Assembly (NCBI GenBank): GCA_964019425.1
Contig: OZ025855.1
Location: 62,001 to 126,000 of the forward strand
Reading direction: 5' to 3'
Source of the DNA: Flectonema sp. DT1601
Taxonomy: Eukaryota > Euglenozoa > Diplonemea > Diplonemida > Diplonemidae
DNA length: 64,000 nt
Shown: positions 38,013 to 48,968 of the stretch, piece by piece
Position numbering within the stretch: position 1 is the stretch's first letter
How the letters are laid out: each line of letters begins with the position of its first letter
The notes under the pieces: generated by a model
Told to the model about the DNA's origin: nothing
What the model saw: only the letters and a program-made list of their open reading frames with translations
Databases searched by the model: none
Position numbers and translations under genes: made by a program

Positions 38013-41000
38013 TTATTATCATGAAACCTGTTCTGAATTTCTCAATTCATTTTTTTTTTTTTTTTTTTTTTTTTGGTTGCTAATTTATTTGTTTGTTTGT
38101 CATAATAACCATCGCGCTGAACAACAGAAGTCTTCCCTATAATAAACCTTAAAATCAGGTAGGCTAGACGAAAGAAAACAACATAATTACTGCCAGCTAT
38201 ATATATTTTTTTTTGTGTTGCAGTTTTGTTTTATTTGCTTTACTTGTTGCTGCTCATAGTAAAAATAAAAATATAAGAAATTGAAAGACTGCCACAGCAG
38301 ATATTTATATACTTTTTTTTTTTTTTTTTTTTTGTAGCAAATTTTGATTTTGGTTGTGTCTTTGTGATTTCAATAATAAGAAAAAAACAAAGGAGAGAAG
38401 AAAAAAAAAAAAAAAAAAAAAAAGGGAAATAAAACTTAAATAACAATTTAACAATAATTCCCTCATAAAGATACATCGATCGCAGTTAACAATTCATCGG
38501 AAACCTGAGAATTTCGTAATTAGAGTCTGCAAAAGGGTTGAACGAGCTTTGTTTGTTTGCTTGGTTTCGTTGTATTCATCCCAAAAGCCACGAAGGGGAG
38601 ATGTCCACTTCGCACAAAACTCCACTAAAATGCCGCAACACAAAAGAGGAATTAAAGGTACGGAAACAAAAATAGTTTTACCATCCCATAATTAAAATAA
38701 ATAACAAACATACCACACTGAATTCTTCAACGTAGCAAGTTATAACCTAGCGGTAGGCACCATAATAAGTTTTCCGTTAATTAAGTCCCTTAATGTAACA
38801 GATTGTAATTCCATAAAGAAAGAGGGAGAAAATAAAAATAAAGTAAACGAATAAGAAGGGGAATGGAAATTTCGTTCCAGGCAGCGCGAGAGCTCACTGA
38901 GAATGAGGATGCCTTGTTCCACAAACCCGTTGAGTAAGGTGTGATTATTTAGAAAATAGCTCGGAGGCTGTTTTGCCGAAGCAAGTGAGGGTAGGTAACC
39001 AAGACAACACCACGAATATCGTCAGGAAGGAGAAGATCACCAGATGGGCGGCAACAGCAGACTCCTAGTTTAAATCAGTATTAAACACTTCATCAGAAAG
39101 AGGAAGTTAGCAATGACTTCCCAATAACAACAGTCAGACGAAAAAGGACCCAATAGGCTGCGCAAGGTAAGAAGAAATGACACGGTCGAATTCTAAACTA
39201 AGAAGAAAGCTCTTTCAGCGTTTTAAAAGAAACAGGATAAGAGACTTTTGCTCGTTTTCGGTTTCAATTTCACGCTGCTTTTTTTTTTTTTAAATGTTCA
39301 GAAATAAGAAAGAATTGGACCTTAACAGGCAGGTACTGAGGAAATGCCTATCCCTTGTGACCCACCTGAAGTGAAGTAGAAAAAAATAAAGTCAAAACAA
39401 AAAATCATAATAAAACGCAAGGCAAAAATAAAAAGAGAGAGAATTAAGCTGAGAAAAAGATACAACTACAATAAGCAGGTAAACACCGGGTTTTCCAAAG
39501 CTAAATAATTCCGTTTGGTGCTTAAACTCTCTGGCGATAGCATTTCAGTTGTGATATATATAGTCGACTCATGCTAAGCTAACCAACAAAAAAACACGTT
39601 GTCAAGTCCGTAGTAAAACTTCTTTACGCGATTCTGACTTGACAGGATACGAAAGAAATAAAAAAAAAAATTTGCAAAAAAAAAAAAGTCTGAGATTTTT
39701 CGTTTTTTTTTTTTTGTGAAAAAAAAATAAAAATATAGAGAACAATTGCATCATGTCTGTAAGCATCGCCAGCACACAGAGGGTCAGTGAGATGCTCTAC
39801 TGATCACAAGTTACGTAGGGGTTATTAATACGTCATACCTTAATATTAGTTCACAGAACAGGAATAGTTCTGTTTGTCTGCTAACTGCGAACGGTATTAG
39901 ATGATCAACATCAACTGTTGATAATAAATAGAAGGAAGTTCATATTAAATATTCTTTTTTTGACAGCATTTGTAATCCAAAAAAATCGAATTGTTGCCAG
40001 TCTTACTCATCGCATCGAAGGGTTAGTATCAATAAATACGTATTTCGGAGTAGAATTGATTACTGGGGAGGGTCTTGTAATCCAGTAGGGTTGTTTGGAT
40101 TATTAGCGTAGGGTCTGATAAGAAATATTAGAATAATTGAATCAAGTCACTCAGACAATTAATGCTTCAAAAGGGACTGATTAAATGTCAAACAGGCTAC
40201 AGCTACTTCAATTGTTTCTTTTTCACCAGTGTTTTTGCAAGAAAATATTTATTTTTTTTTTTTTTTTTTTTCTGAGGAACAATTTTTATGGTATGTTTTT
40301 TTTCTTTGAGGGGAAAAAAAAAAAAAAAAAAAAAAAAAAAAACAGAACTAAATAATATTATTGTATGTTACTTAGAAATTCAGTCAGCTCAAATTTAACT
40401 CGTGATCGCGAATCTTTCGGTAACACGACACAAAGTTAAGTAGTAATACCCTCAACAATAAAAATAAAGTATTCAAAAAATGAGATGTAATTTCTACATC
40501 AATAACAAGACAACAAGACAACCAGTAGAACCCCCTTTCACACTATAAAATATACGCAAGCAGAGTAACTACCGCAACGATGCGGCTTGTGTTGAATCAT
40601 ATTTTATATCTATTGATTCGGAAAGTGAGTTCAACCGTTGTCATTCCCCAGACTCCAAGCATTATTTATTTATTTATTATTTTTTTTTTCCAGACGTTTT
40701 TTTTTTTTTTTTTTTTTAAACATAAAAAAGTGTGCTTGCTGTAACAGTGAGACATCACTTACGGACAATAACAAAAAAAAAGGTAAACTCAACCTGTTAA
40801 GCAAGACCATTGTTTGGAATCACACTTATGGAGAAGGCTTACCCGCGTTGCAAGCACGAATCCCTTTTAAAAGGCACAGAAAAGAAAACAAAAAAAAAGA
40901 AAGAAAGAAAGAAAGAACGACGTTATTGACAACACAAAAAAAATAAAGAAACAGACAGTTTTTTTTTTTGTTGGTTTTCCGCTTTAAAAAAAAAAAATAA

Positions 41001-41376
41001 ATAAACGCGGAAATAAGAATAAAAAAAGCCTAAAGGATGAATGACTTTTTTTAAAATCTGACGAAAAACCGTCAGATTTTAAAAAAAGAACTGGACCCTT
41101 ACTGTTAATTTCAGTAATCTCCTCCAGCATCCCGAGCACCCTTTAAGGATAGTTTGCATAGAAAGCCAACTTCTATCACAAATGGCTTGTACACTGCAAG
41201 CATCCATCAGTGTTATTTTATTTTTAAAAAAAGAAAATGTTACCTAATTGCTACTAGACTTTCAAGGCTACAACTCGTCATAAGGTATATAAAAAAAATA
41301 ATAAACATAAAAAACATAACACAACATAGCAATAATTTAGTTACAAGACAAAACCTTTGAAAGTGACTACTGGTAT
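37599..41376. other. Gene-free 3.8-kb block of low complexity
   Basis: No supported gene on either strand. It is dominated by homopolymer runs of A or T (for example near 37677, 37723, 37972, 38050, 38315, 38402, 40254, 40317, 40698). Its left end (37616-37651) repeats part of the neighbouring small gene's exon 2. A perfect hairpin lies at 41046-41087. Confidence 0.6.
41046..41087. terminator. Perfect 18-bp hairpin downstream of the K+ channel gene
   Basis: TTTTTTTAAAATCTGACG and its exact complement CGTCAGATTTTAAAAAAA are separated by six bases (AAAAAC). It sits 290 bases past the channel's stop in the transcription direction. It could mark a 3' end, an RNA-processing signal or the tip of a miniature element; the terminator role is only a guess. 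Confidence 0.45.
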
Positions 41377-42927
41377 TTAGGTTGTAATGTTTGGAGGGAA
41401 CTGTCTTAAAGATGATTTAGGACTGCCTGATGGAGAGACAGAGTTATCAACAATGGGTGATCGGGGGGACCTTCCTCCATTTGCTGAATTGATTACACTG
41501 TACGAGCTATCAGATCTGAATGAACTATTGTCAGCTACAAATCTTGGCTCAAACGGCGATGATAAAAGATTTCTATTAACCGTCGATTGCGTTAACATTT
41601 GATAAGAATTATTAAACGAACCTCTACCACGTCCTCTTCTTGGCGGACCAATCCTACTTGGTGTTCCTGGTTCTTGTAAACTACCTGGGTCTAGTTCCGG
41701 AGGTTTGTTAATGTACAGACCAGACTTGCTGCAATTAATTGACGTCGATTTCGGACTGAGTTCACTCTGTACCGTAATATCACTCATCGGCATCGTAGCT
41801 GATGTTAAATTTATATCCAACAGAGACACTGAGCTCTTCTCACTCTTTTCACTATCTTCAGATTTGTTAACTACTAATGGTTTTATACCTTGAGCTTCTA
41901 ATACTCGTGCACTGATTTTACCACTGGCATGGGCACGTTGCATTATCCAGAATCTCTGTGCCTGTGACGCTCTAAAGACTGAAGATATGAACCATCCAAC
42001 CACACTAAGACCTGGTATAATGAATAAGAAAGCCATTATTCTTCCTTTGTCACTTTTTGGATGATAGTCTCCAAAACCGATTGTTGTTAAAGTGACGTAG
42101 CAGTACCAAAATCCTTCCCAGTAGTTCCAATCTTCCTGAGCGCTGAAGGCAGCAGCCCATATAAAGATCCAAGCAAACACAATAATACCAGCAGCTAGTA
42201 TAGTGATGTAGCTTACACTCCGTGGGAGTTCAGTTTGAAGAGAATAGAAGACAGTAACGGCTTGAACCATTTCTTCTCTTGTGAGGACACCATCAGGATC
42301 TGTATCAGCAATGTTCATAACATATTTAGTAACCAGAGGGTCGACACGTGTCCCACTTAAGGCTTCTAAAAACAGACCGAGTTCTTGTAAATCGATAGTT
42401 CCATTTCCATCAATATCGAATCGAGTAAATGTAATGTCAGCACGCTCTCTTTCATCAGCAATTAGTCTTCCATCTTCGTTAATGCATTCCTTGTTGTTAG
42501 TAGTTCCGGTTGCTTTTGAATAGATGTAAGAACATCCTCTGAAGACTGCTTTAGTCATCCTTTTTAAAATGTGAGCAACAAGACCGATACCAATAATTGA
42601 ATATATTAGTGTGAAAATTCTTCCACCTGTTGTGATTGGAGCAACATGACCGTAACCAATTGTTGTCACGACGGTCAGGGAGAAGAACGTCGCTCCGCTG
42701 AAAGTCCATTCTCTGTCGTCTTCGTATCGAAATCTACAAATTCCGTTACTGGATAGAAGTACTACTTGTTCAGTACTCAGAGCAGCTTTTGCTACGATGT
42801 CTTGTTGTCTTTTTATCTCTTTCAGCTCATCATCTTTCTCTAATCCATGTAACACACCACCTCCGATTATTAAGTAGACGCCCAATACGAGAAAATACTC
42901 TGCTAGGAGTAATACGGTCTTTGACAT
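41377..42927 (-). CDS. Two-pore K+ channel with EF-hands between the pores
   Basis: 516 residues. Layout: TM1 at 5-25, pore loop 1 with selectivity filter TIGYG at 89-93, TM2 at about 104-122, two canonical EF-hand loops (D171-E182 and D208-E219), TM3 at about 238-261, pore loop 2 with TIGFG at 282-286, TM4 at about 297-318, and a 195-residue disordered Ser/Pro tail. All ligand positions 1, 3, 5 and 12 of both EF loops are acidic, so calcium binding is expected. The family passes K+ selectively. In plant TPK channels the EF-hands are at the C terminus, but here they sit in the cytosolic loop linking the two pore units. Leader acceptor AGACTATCAG, AG at 42934-42935, 6-base 5' UTR. Confidence 0.93.
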   Translation of the reverse strand: MSKTVLLLAEYFLVLGVYLIIGGGVLHGLEKDDELKEIKRQQDIVAKAALSTEQVVLLSSNGICRFRYEDDREWTFSGATFFSLTVVTTIGYGHVAPITTGGRIFTLIYSIIGIGLVAHILKRMTKAVFRGCSYIYSKATGTTNNKECINEDGRLIADERERADITFTRFDIDGNGTIDLQELGLFLEALSGTRVDPLVTKYVMNIADTDPDGVLTREEMVQAVTVFYSLQTELPRSVSYITILAAGIIVFAWIFIWAAAFSAQEDWNYWEGFWYCYVTLTTIGFGDYHPKSDKGRIMAFLFIIPGLSVVGWFISSVFRASQAQRFWIMQRAHASGKISARVLEAQGIKPLVVNKSEDSEKSEKSSVSLLDINLTSATMPMSDITVQSELSPKSTSINCSKSGLYINKPPELDPGSLQEPGTPSRIGPPRRGRGRGSFNNSYQMLTQSTVNRNLLSSPFEPRFVADNSSFRSDSSYSVINSANGGRSPRSPIVDNSVSPSGSPKSSLRQFPPNITT

Positions 42928-43024
42928 GTTGCCCTGATAGTCTTTTGTGGGGGAGAAGGTAGTTGGTGTGTTAGTTTTTCATTTATTTAATATTATTTAA
43001 TCAAAGTCATTATTTTACTCCCTT

Positions 43025-43057
<33 letters not shown>

Positions 43058-43719
43058 ATGGAATATAACATAATGTTTTATAAGTTGTGGATTTTTTCCA
43101 TAGCTGTGTGGAGCTACTAAAAAAAAAACAATACAATTTCAAGAGAGATTTCTAATTTTATATAAAAAAAAAAACACACAACCAAACTTCTCATTGTAAA
43201 GGAGAGTTTTAACGACACTACAACAACAACAACAAAATGAAAGATTCACAAGCCTCTTCAGTTCAAATGGAAATTTTTCTTTCCTCACAAGAACTATAAA
43301 AGAGCACGTAGTGTTACCTTATGGTACACATACATGCGATGTATTTTTTTCATTCTCTCACTATTCGCATAGGACTTTATCAAAATACCTTATTAGAATT
43401 ACAGTGGAGTAGTATATTACTCACTTCATTCTTAAAAGTGAGAGTGCCGCTGATTGTTTTTTTTTTTTTTTTTTCTTTTCACAAATAACGTTCGTAATGA
43501 AAACAATTGGAACCACAGAAAAATATAAAATCTAAATAAAGGTACAGATGGATACCTTTTTTTTTTTTTTTTTTTTTTTTGTATTCAAAAAAAAAAAAGA
43601 AAAAAAAAAAATTCTAACAAAACGAAAAACAAGAGTATGAAATAATGGGAGAAAGACTTGTGTACTCTCCGTCATAAATGTTGATTTCTGTCGATTCAAC
43701 ACTCTTAGACTGTTACCTA
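42928..43719. other. Gene-free spacer with homopolymer runs
   Basis: About 790 bases between the K+ channel start and the BILBO1-like gene stop. T runs at about 43029-43056, 43458-43474 and 43557-43580, and A runs near 43600. No coding signal. Confidence 0.55.
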
Positions 43720-45648
43720 CTAACGAACACGTCGACGAGGAGGAGATATTTTAATATGATGAGCTGATTGTGGCGTCATTTTAAAAGTAGTACCCGGAGT
43801 AGGTATCGGAGTTTGAGATACATATTTGCCATCAGTCGTGTTATTTGACGGATTTAGTGATGGCATTGGAGTCGAAGTCGACATTTTTGGAGTTGGTGCC
43901 GGAACGGAAGGCGGTCGCGAAGACGCAACAGACGGAACTGCAGTAGAAAATTTTGATTTCGAACCCGTCGAAGGTACCGTCGGTTGTGCCGAAAGTACCG
44001 TCGGTTGTGCCGAAGGTAGCGTTGGTTGTGCCGAAGGAGTCGTTGGTGGAACAGGAGGACCAGTTCCAGAAGTACTCAAAACAATTGATTTCTTACTCGG
44101 TACTGATGTTGATATCGATGTTGGTATCGATGGACTTTTTGCCGGCATTCTCTCGTGAGACTCTTTTAGAAGTTTTTCAATCTTTTCAGCATTCCTTTGA
44201 TGAATATCACACTGTTTTAAAAGATAACTTTCAATAAGTGGATCTATTGGCATCAGAGTTTGAGAGACCTGGACTGGAGCCTGAGACTGGACAGCTAAAG
44301 GCTGTCTTGTTGAAGGAGGCGGAGGACTGATTCTGCGTATCGGTGGCTGTTGCTGCTGCCGTGGTGGAGGTTGTGGCTGCTGCCGTGGTGGAGGTTGTGG
44401 CTGCTGTCGTGGAGTTGTCGCTGATGGTTGCATTTGAGAAACTGCCGGTTGTACAGGTGGTGCTTTCTGCTGGTTGGCAGCCGCAGCTTCTGACCTCCTC
44501 CTTGCCTCGTCTAATTCTCTTGCAGCTTGCAATGCTTCTTCCTTTGCTCTCTCCAGTCTTTCGATAAGCGCAAGTTCATCGCTGTGGCTCTTCCTTGATG
44601 GTAGTTGAGAAGGAAGTGATGTTGACAGCGCGTTGGACTCACTCATCTGTTGGATGGGATGCATGGGTACAGAAGTACGTCGCGTTTGATGCGAAGAAAC
44701 ACTCGAAGGTCGAAGAGAAGAATGGTGTGACTGAGGAGGAGGCTCAGAGTGCTTCTTGTGAGAAGAACTGAGAGGTTGAAAACTTGTTTCGGCACTCACC
44801 AGTGACTGAATAACTGAAGTTTGGGTAGCTACAGGAAAAGCCTCTACGGGGTCAGGTTGCGGAGGCGGAGGTAGCGGTTGTGGTTCTGAAGGCTGTTGAT
44901 TCTGAGGAACAGGAACATAAACAATATAAGGTTCTCTAATTATCTGTGGAGGTGCTTGCTGCGGTTCATAAATCGGTTCATGCGTCCTCGCGGGAGACTC
45001 CATTGGAACTGCGTTGACACCCTCAACATCCCGAAAGGAAAAGAATAATAAATCCACTAATGTTGGATTCATCTCTCCAACAAGTGACCATTGGACGAAG
45101 TTAAGAGTTCGATTAATACTTCTGTCGGATGATTTTAATATTTGTAACGGATCGCTGATGAAAGTTACTCCAAAACTTCGAAGAGCCATGAGAAGAATTT
45201 CGACGTCTACGATAGTTTGTTTATTACCATCTAAGTTATAGAATACATTCATTAGTTTCTCAGTGAATGTTGGTGGTGCTCCAGCATCACGTGACCTCGG
45301 AACACATGCAGGTCCCCAATACAATGAAGTCTCTATAGGTTCTGGGATAATACCAGGGGCGTCACTGTGCCAGATGCTTTCAGGTTGAAAAAACCACAAT
45401 TGTTGTGAAGAATCAAAGCCATATTCTGTTCCAATCAACACCCATCTTCTCTCACGTAACATCTGAATGCTCTCCACCTGAAACAACTGATCCATGTATC
45501 CAGCAGGTCTTACACTTCTCATTTTAATATCAAAATAGTGTTGCGCACTTCCAACAATCTCCGCCAACTGTGGAATCCTTGCAAATGAGAACAAGACATT
45601 GTGTTTCATGCCGTAGAGATCGGCTCCTATTTTTATTGTGAACGCCAT
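43720..45648 (-). CDS. BILBO1-like protein (flagellar pocket collar family)
   Basis: 642 residues from the Met at 45648; the open frame continues to 45744, but an acceptor CCTCCTCAG (AG at 45660-45661) makes that part untranslated. Residues 1-105 follow the BILBO1 N-terminal domain as I remember it: MAF(T/L)(I/V), a KIGADLYGMK strand, F(S/A)...P-x-(L/I)-x-E(I/L)-x-x-SA, RP, a WVLIG strand, QLWFFQP and WH. Next, at about 125-205, come two EF-hand-like motifs (NVFYNLDGN, LKSSDRSINRTLNFVQW) whose loops lack the standard acidic ligands. Trypanosome BILBO1 continues as a long coiled coil; here there is only a short one (about 40 residues near 355), within a Pro/Gln/Ser-rich tail with PSAQPT repeats. 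Likely a cytoskeletal scaffold near the flagellar pocket. Confidence 0.8.
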   Translation of the reverse strand: MAFTIKIGADLYGMKHNVLFSFARIPQLAEIVGSAQHYFDIKMRSVRPAGYMDQLFQVESIQMLRERRWVLIGTEYGFDSSQQLWFFQPESIWHSDAPGIIPEPIETSLYWGPACVPRSRDAGAPPTFTEKLMNVFYNLDGNKQTIVDVEILLMALRSFGVTFISDPLQILKSSDRSINRTLNFVQWSLVGEMNPTLVDLLFFSFRDVEGVNAVPMESPARTHEPIYEPQQAPPQIIREPYIVYVPVPQNQQPSEPQPLPPPPQPDPVEAFPVATQTSVIQSLVSAETSFQPLSSSHKKHSEPPPQSHHSSLRPSSVSSHQTRRTSVPMHPIQQMSESNALSTSLPSQLPSRKSHSDELALIERLERAKEEALQAARELDEARRRSEAAAANQQKAPPVQPAVSQMQPSATTPRQQPQPPPRQQPQPPPRQQQQPPIRRISPPPPSTRQPLAVQSQAPVQVSQTLMPIDPLIESYLLKQCDIHQRNAEKIEKLLKESHERMPAKSPSIPTSISTSVPSKKSIVLSTSGTGPPVPPTTPSAQPTLPSAQPTVLSAQPTVPSTGSKSKFSTAVPSVASSRPPSVPAPTPKMSTSTPMPSLNPSNNTTDGKYVSQTPIPTPGTTFKMTPQSAHHIKISPPRRRVR

Positions 45649-45659
45649 TATATTGGCGA

Positions 45660-45661
45660 CT
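45660..45661 (-). promoter_or_regulatory. Trans-splice acceptor deciding the BILBO1-like start
   Basis: TTTACCCCTCCTCAG is pyrimidine-rich and ends in AG 11 bases before the ATG at 45648. It separates that ATG from an upstream in-frame ATG at 45744, and the shorter start matches the BILBO1 N terminus exactly. Confidence 0.75.
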
Positions 45662-46240
45662 GAGGAGGGGTAAACGTAAAAAGTAATAATAATTTCTAAA
45701 GTTGAATAACTCTCATTCACTTTGGAGGAACGGTTTCCACACAAAACACTTTTTCTTATTAAAGATGACCTGTTGAAGAAATGAAAATTAAAAATTACAA
45801 AACTCAGACAAGTTGCAGAAATATCAGAACATAAACTAAAAAGCTACAAAAAAAAAGTCTCAACGAAAAAAATAAAAAGGCACAACTCATCCTTTACAGG
45901 AATATCGAAGTTAATAAGCCAACGATACGAATTAACACATTAGCGAGTATGGGATTGTCCAAGTACGTCATTTTAGATTCATTTTAGAATACTTACGCAA
46001 GAAGTGTAACCTGACCTACTCTTTACCACGAATGCAATAAATAGATAAAATCAATTGCGTCGCATATTTTCATTGAAAGGGAAGAGTTGATTGCGACATT
46101 AGAATTGACAGCTTTCAAAACAACGCAACCGGATCTCGTTCTTCTTTCACAGAAGCAGTTTAATATAATTATTTATTAAGAAGGGATTACAATCACCAAA
46201 CTGAGAGAGAAGAGTCCTCTCACATCTTCAAATGTTATGA
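45662..46240. other. Intergenic spacer
   Basis: About 580 bases between the BILBO1-like gene acceptor and the stop of the cyclase-like gene. No coding or RNA feature seen. Confidence 0.5.
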
Positions 46241-48628
46241 TCAAAGTCGATATTCACTCAGCGTTTGTACGAACTCTTCGCGTTCGGTGGCATCATCAGA
46301 GTGAAGAGAGATCGCATCGGAAGTATTATTCGAGAATTGAATTATTTTTGTGATTAGAGTTTCTAACTCAGTCTCAGGAAGGTCACTTGAAACACTTGAT
46401 AAGAAAGCCTTAACAGGATTTTGTTTTAAAACAGCTGACTTCAATCTCATAAACAACCCTAACAATAAAGAAACATTATCATCAGACTCCATTAGTTGAC
46501 GTTCGTACTTTTCAACAGGAAAACGAACTGCTTTTGAATTTGAAGGAACCAACTTCGCTTGTGGTGGTGGAGGAACTTCCTCCGATCCGAAAGAGCTCCA
46601 AACATCTGGAGGGTAGTTACAAAACCTCATCCACCAATGAGGATTATATTTTAATCTCTCATGTTCATAAATATCAACGACCGGTTCAATTATTGCTGCC
46701 CTACTAACTAATTCCGTAGACAATAACGCGTAGTACGTATCTCCATTTGGAACGAAGTCATACGAAACCTGATGACCAGACTCCCTCCAATTGTAAGAAG
46801 AGAAATCAGTAATAGGAGCGAGTGGATGTGGGATTTCAAAAAGACCATCTGACTCAATAATTTTTGACAGAGACTCTCGAACTGATGATGAAATAACAAC
46901 AAAACCTGGTGAACACTTCGAAGCCAAGAAAGAAGTCATCATCAACCCTCTTCCATAATACCCAGACTCGTCTTGAAGCACTGGACCATCATGAAGTGAT
47001 ATCCTCATTCGAGGACCATAAAACATTACATTCCCTCCTTTTGATATATGATATGGAACACTGTCTCCGTGTTGTATTCTTTCTTCTTCTTCAACACCAA
47101 TGGATGCCGCAATAGATTCTAACTTGTCAAGTTCGGTACCCTGATGGCGACATGCTTCAACATCATCTCTGTGAAATAGACCTTGTTGATAGTATAAGGA
47201 TGATTTATTCACATCAGAATCAAGTTGACTAAGACAGTAACTACTGCTGACAATGTTGCTTGGCCAGTGAATGTAGTTTGATGCGAACTGAAGTTGTAAT
47301 GAGAATCTCAGAGCAGTTTGAGCACAATCAGCGAATATTAAAGCGTATCCTTTATTAGCTGCGCAACCTTCCCCCTGAGATGCTAAAAAGACGCCCTCAG
47401 ATTGATCGCAGCTGCGAGTAATGAATTCGTTCCATAAGTCAAGAGTCTTTGAATTGATATTTCTTAACTTAGTCATGTGTTCCATTGATATAATTATAGA
47501 TGTTGTTCCAGGACTGAGATTACCGAAGATTCCTTGAGTCTTTGATTGCCTTCTAATTTTTATAATTTTTGAATGTTTCCTCTCCTGAGGAGGACTAATC
47601 TCTTCCGTTGTCGTTGAGCCAATTCCGGCAGCAGCGATTCTCTGTTTCCATAAAACTCTTTTCTGCCATCTGAACATAGTTCTGAATGTTAAGTAATTTA
47701 ATCTATGTTCTTGACCAGAAACTTCAATTCCTCGCTGTCTTTCTTGAACAAGAAGAAGTTTATGATTGACTTGTGTCATTTCTTCTGTTTTAGTATTGAT
47801 GGTGTTGACGATGTCAGTGAATTTTCCCCAAACTAATTTTAGAGTTCCCAAAGCGGAGACACAAGCTTCACTATAATCGTGATCATAAGATATGATTCCC
47901 CTTCGTATGAATCCTTTACAACATCGATAAAGAGTTCCTAACTGTGACGATAACGAGTGAAGCATCGTATAGAGTTCTGAAGTAGATTTTTCAGTCGGGA
48001 CTACCGCGTCTGGTTCGAACAAAATCTCATCATCATCGTCATCGACTAAGTTAAGAACTGTGTCACTTGTGTGTGGAGGAGGTTTTTCTAAAAAGTCAAA
48101 CAACGCTCCCCTTTGAGGAGACGTACTAGCGACTGTCACGGGTGAAGCACCTGCACTCGCTGGTAAATTATCTAACGTGGTCTCTTCAGGAAGTATATCA
48201 GATCCATTAGTTTCTAAAAGGTGAGCCTTCTCAGTCATTTCTATTCCATCAACGAGTTCCTGAACTTTATTAACAGAAAGTCGTATTGCTGCTCTAGCGT
48301 TCTTTGATTCAGTGTATGCTTCATCAACTTCCATGTCGGTTGTGTTTCGATCAGCTGCTCTTCGTATGATCGCAGACGGTCTTCTATTTGGAGGAGGATT
48401 TGGAACATGTTTAGGACTGTCTTCATGGTCAGCTGCAATAGTGATGACTGGTTTTGATCTCCTCTTGCAAGCGCTGAGTGGTCTCCGTGGGACGTCGTAC
48501 AAATCTGATTTAGGTTCGTGAGGTCTTCTTCTTGTTAAACCAGTTGATGGTCTCTTCCCATTTATCCTCCTTTGAGTTTGCTTCCCCCACTGCAGATCAT
48601 ACGTCCGTTTATTCCCACCAGCATTCAT
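46241..48628 (-). CDS. Catalytically dead class III adenylyl-cyclase-like protein
   Basis: 795 residues, no membrane segment found. Residues 375-690 follow the cyclase homology domain of trypanosome receptor cyclases: TSIIISMEHMTKL fits TLIFTDIESSTAL, VFLASQGEG fits VKTVGDS, LQLQFASNYIHWP fits LQLRFL..DW, MRISLHDGP fits VRVGIHTG and GYYGRGLMMTS fits DYYGQTANMAA. The two metal-binding Asp are replaced (Ser381, Glu420), and the catalytic Asn/Arg pair in the last motif is also gone. It should not make cAMP. The first 330 residues are basic, disordered and contain an acidic LVDDDDDEILF stretch. The likely role is structural or regulatory, perhaps as a dimer partner of an active cyclase. Leader acceptor ATTCATCAG, AG at 48634-48635, 5-base 5' UTR. 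Confidence 0.82.
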   Translation of the reverse strand: MNAGGNKRTYDLQWGKQTQRRINGKRPSTGLTRRRPHEPKSDLYDVPRRPLSACKRRSKPVITIAADHEDSPKHVPNPPPNRRPSAIIRRAADRNTTDMEVDEAYTESKNARAAIRLSVNKVQELVDGIEMTEKAHLLETNGSDILPEETTLDNLPASAGASPVTVASTSPQRGALFDFLEKPPPHTSDTVLNLVDDDDDEILFEPDAVVPTEKSTSELYTMLHSLSSQLGTLYRCCKGFIRRGIISYDHDYSEACVSALGTLKLVWGKFTDIVNTINTKTEEMTQVNHKLLLVQERQRGIEVSGQEHRLNYLTFRTMFRWQKRVLWKQRIAAAGIGSTTTEEISPPQERKHSKIIKIRRQSKTQGIFGNLSPGTTSIIISMEHMTKLRNINSKTLDLWNEFITRSCDQSEGVFLASQGEGCAANKGYALIFADCAQTALRFSLQLQFASNYIHWPSNIVSSSYCLSQLDSDVNKSSLYYQQGLFHRDDVEACRHQGTELDKLESIAASIGVEEEERIQHGDSVPYHISKGGNVMFYGPRMRISLHDGPVLQDESGYYGRGLMMTSFLASKCSPGFVVISSSVRESLSKIIESDGLFEIPHPLAPITDFSSYNWRESGHQVSYDFVPNGDTYYALLSTELVSRAAIIEPVVDIYEHERLKYNPHWWMRFCNYPPDVWSSFGSEEVPPPPQAKLVPSNSKAVRFPVEKYERQLMESDDNVSLLLGLFMRLKSAVLKQNPVKAFLSSVSSDLPETELETLITKIIQFSNNTSDAISLHSDDATEREEFVQTLSEYRL

Positions 48629-48968
48629 GATCCCTGATGAATGAACTGTTTTTTCTAAAATAATTTAGATTTTCAGAATAAATAAAACCGATCTACTCCA
48701 ACCTCAACACCGCCACATTGCATTGTGATTCCCTGAGAGAAGATAAAAGACTTGTTTGGGGTGATTGGTGTTTATGTTTTTTTAATAATAGTTTTACTTC
48801 TGATCAGCTCAGTTGACACAGTTTCCTTAAAAACAAAACGAACCAAAGAAAAAAAACAAAACAAAACGGAACATAATAAATCATACTGCGGTAGGTTACT
48901 GGCTACGTATTATTGTTTCACTACACTCTCCTGTTGGAGTGGTTCTCATGTCTAAAGTAAACAGTTTA
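48629..48968. other. Intergenic spacer
   Basis: About 340 bases between the cyclase-like gene's leader and the LEA2-like stop. Nothing seen beyond A/T-rich sequence. Confidence 0.5.
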
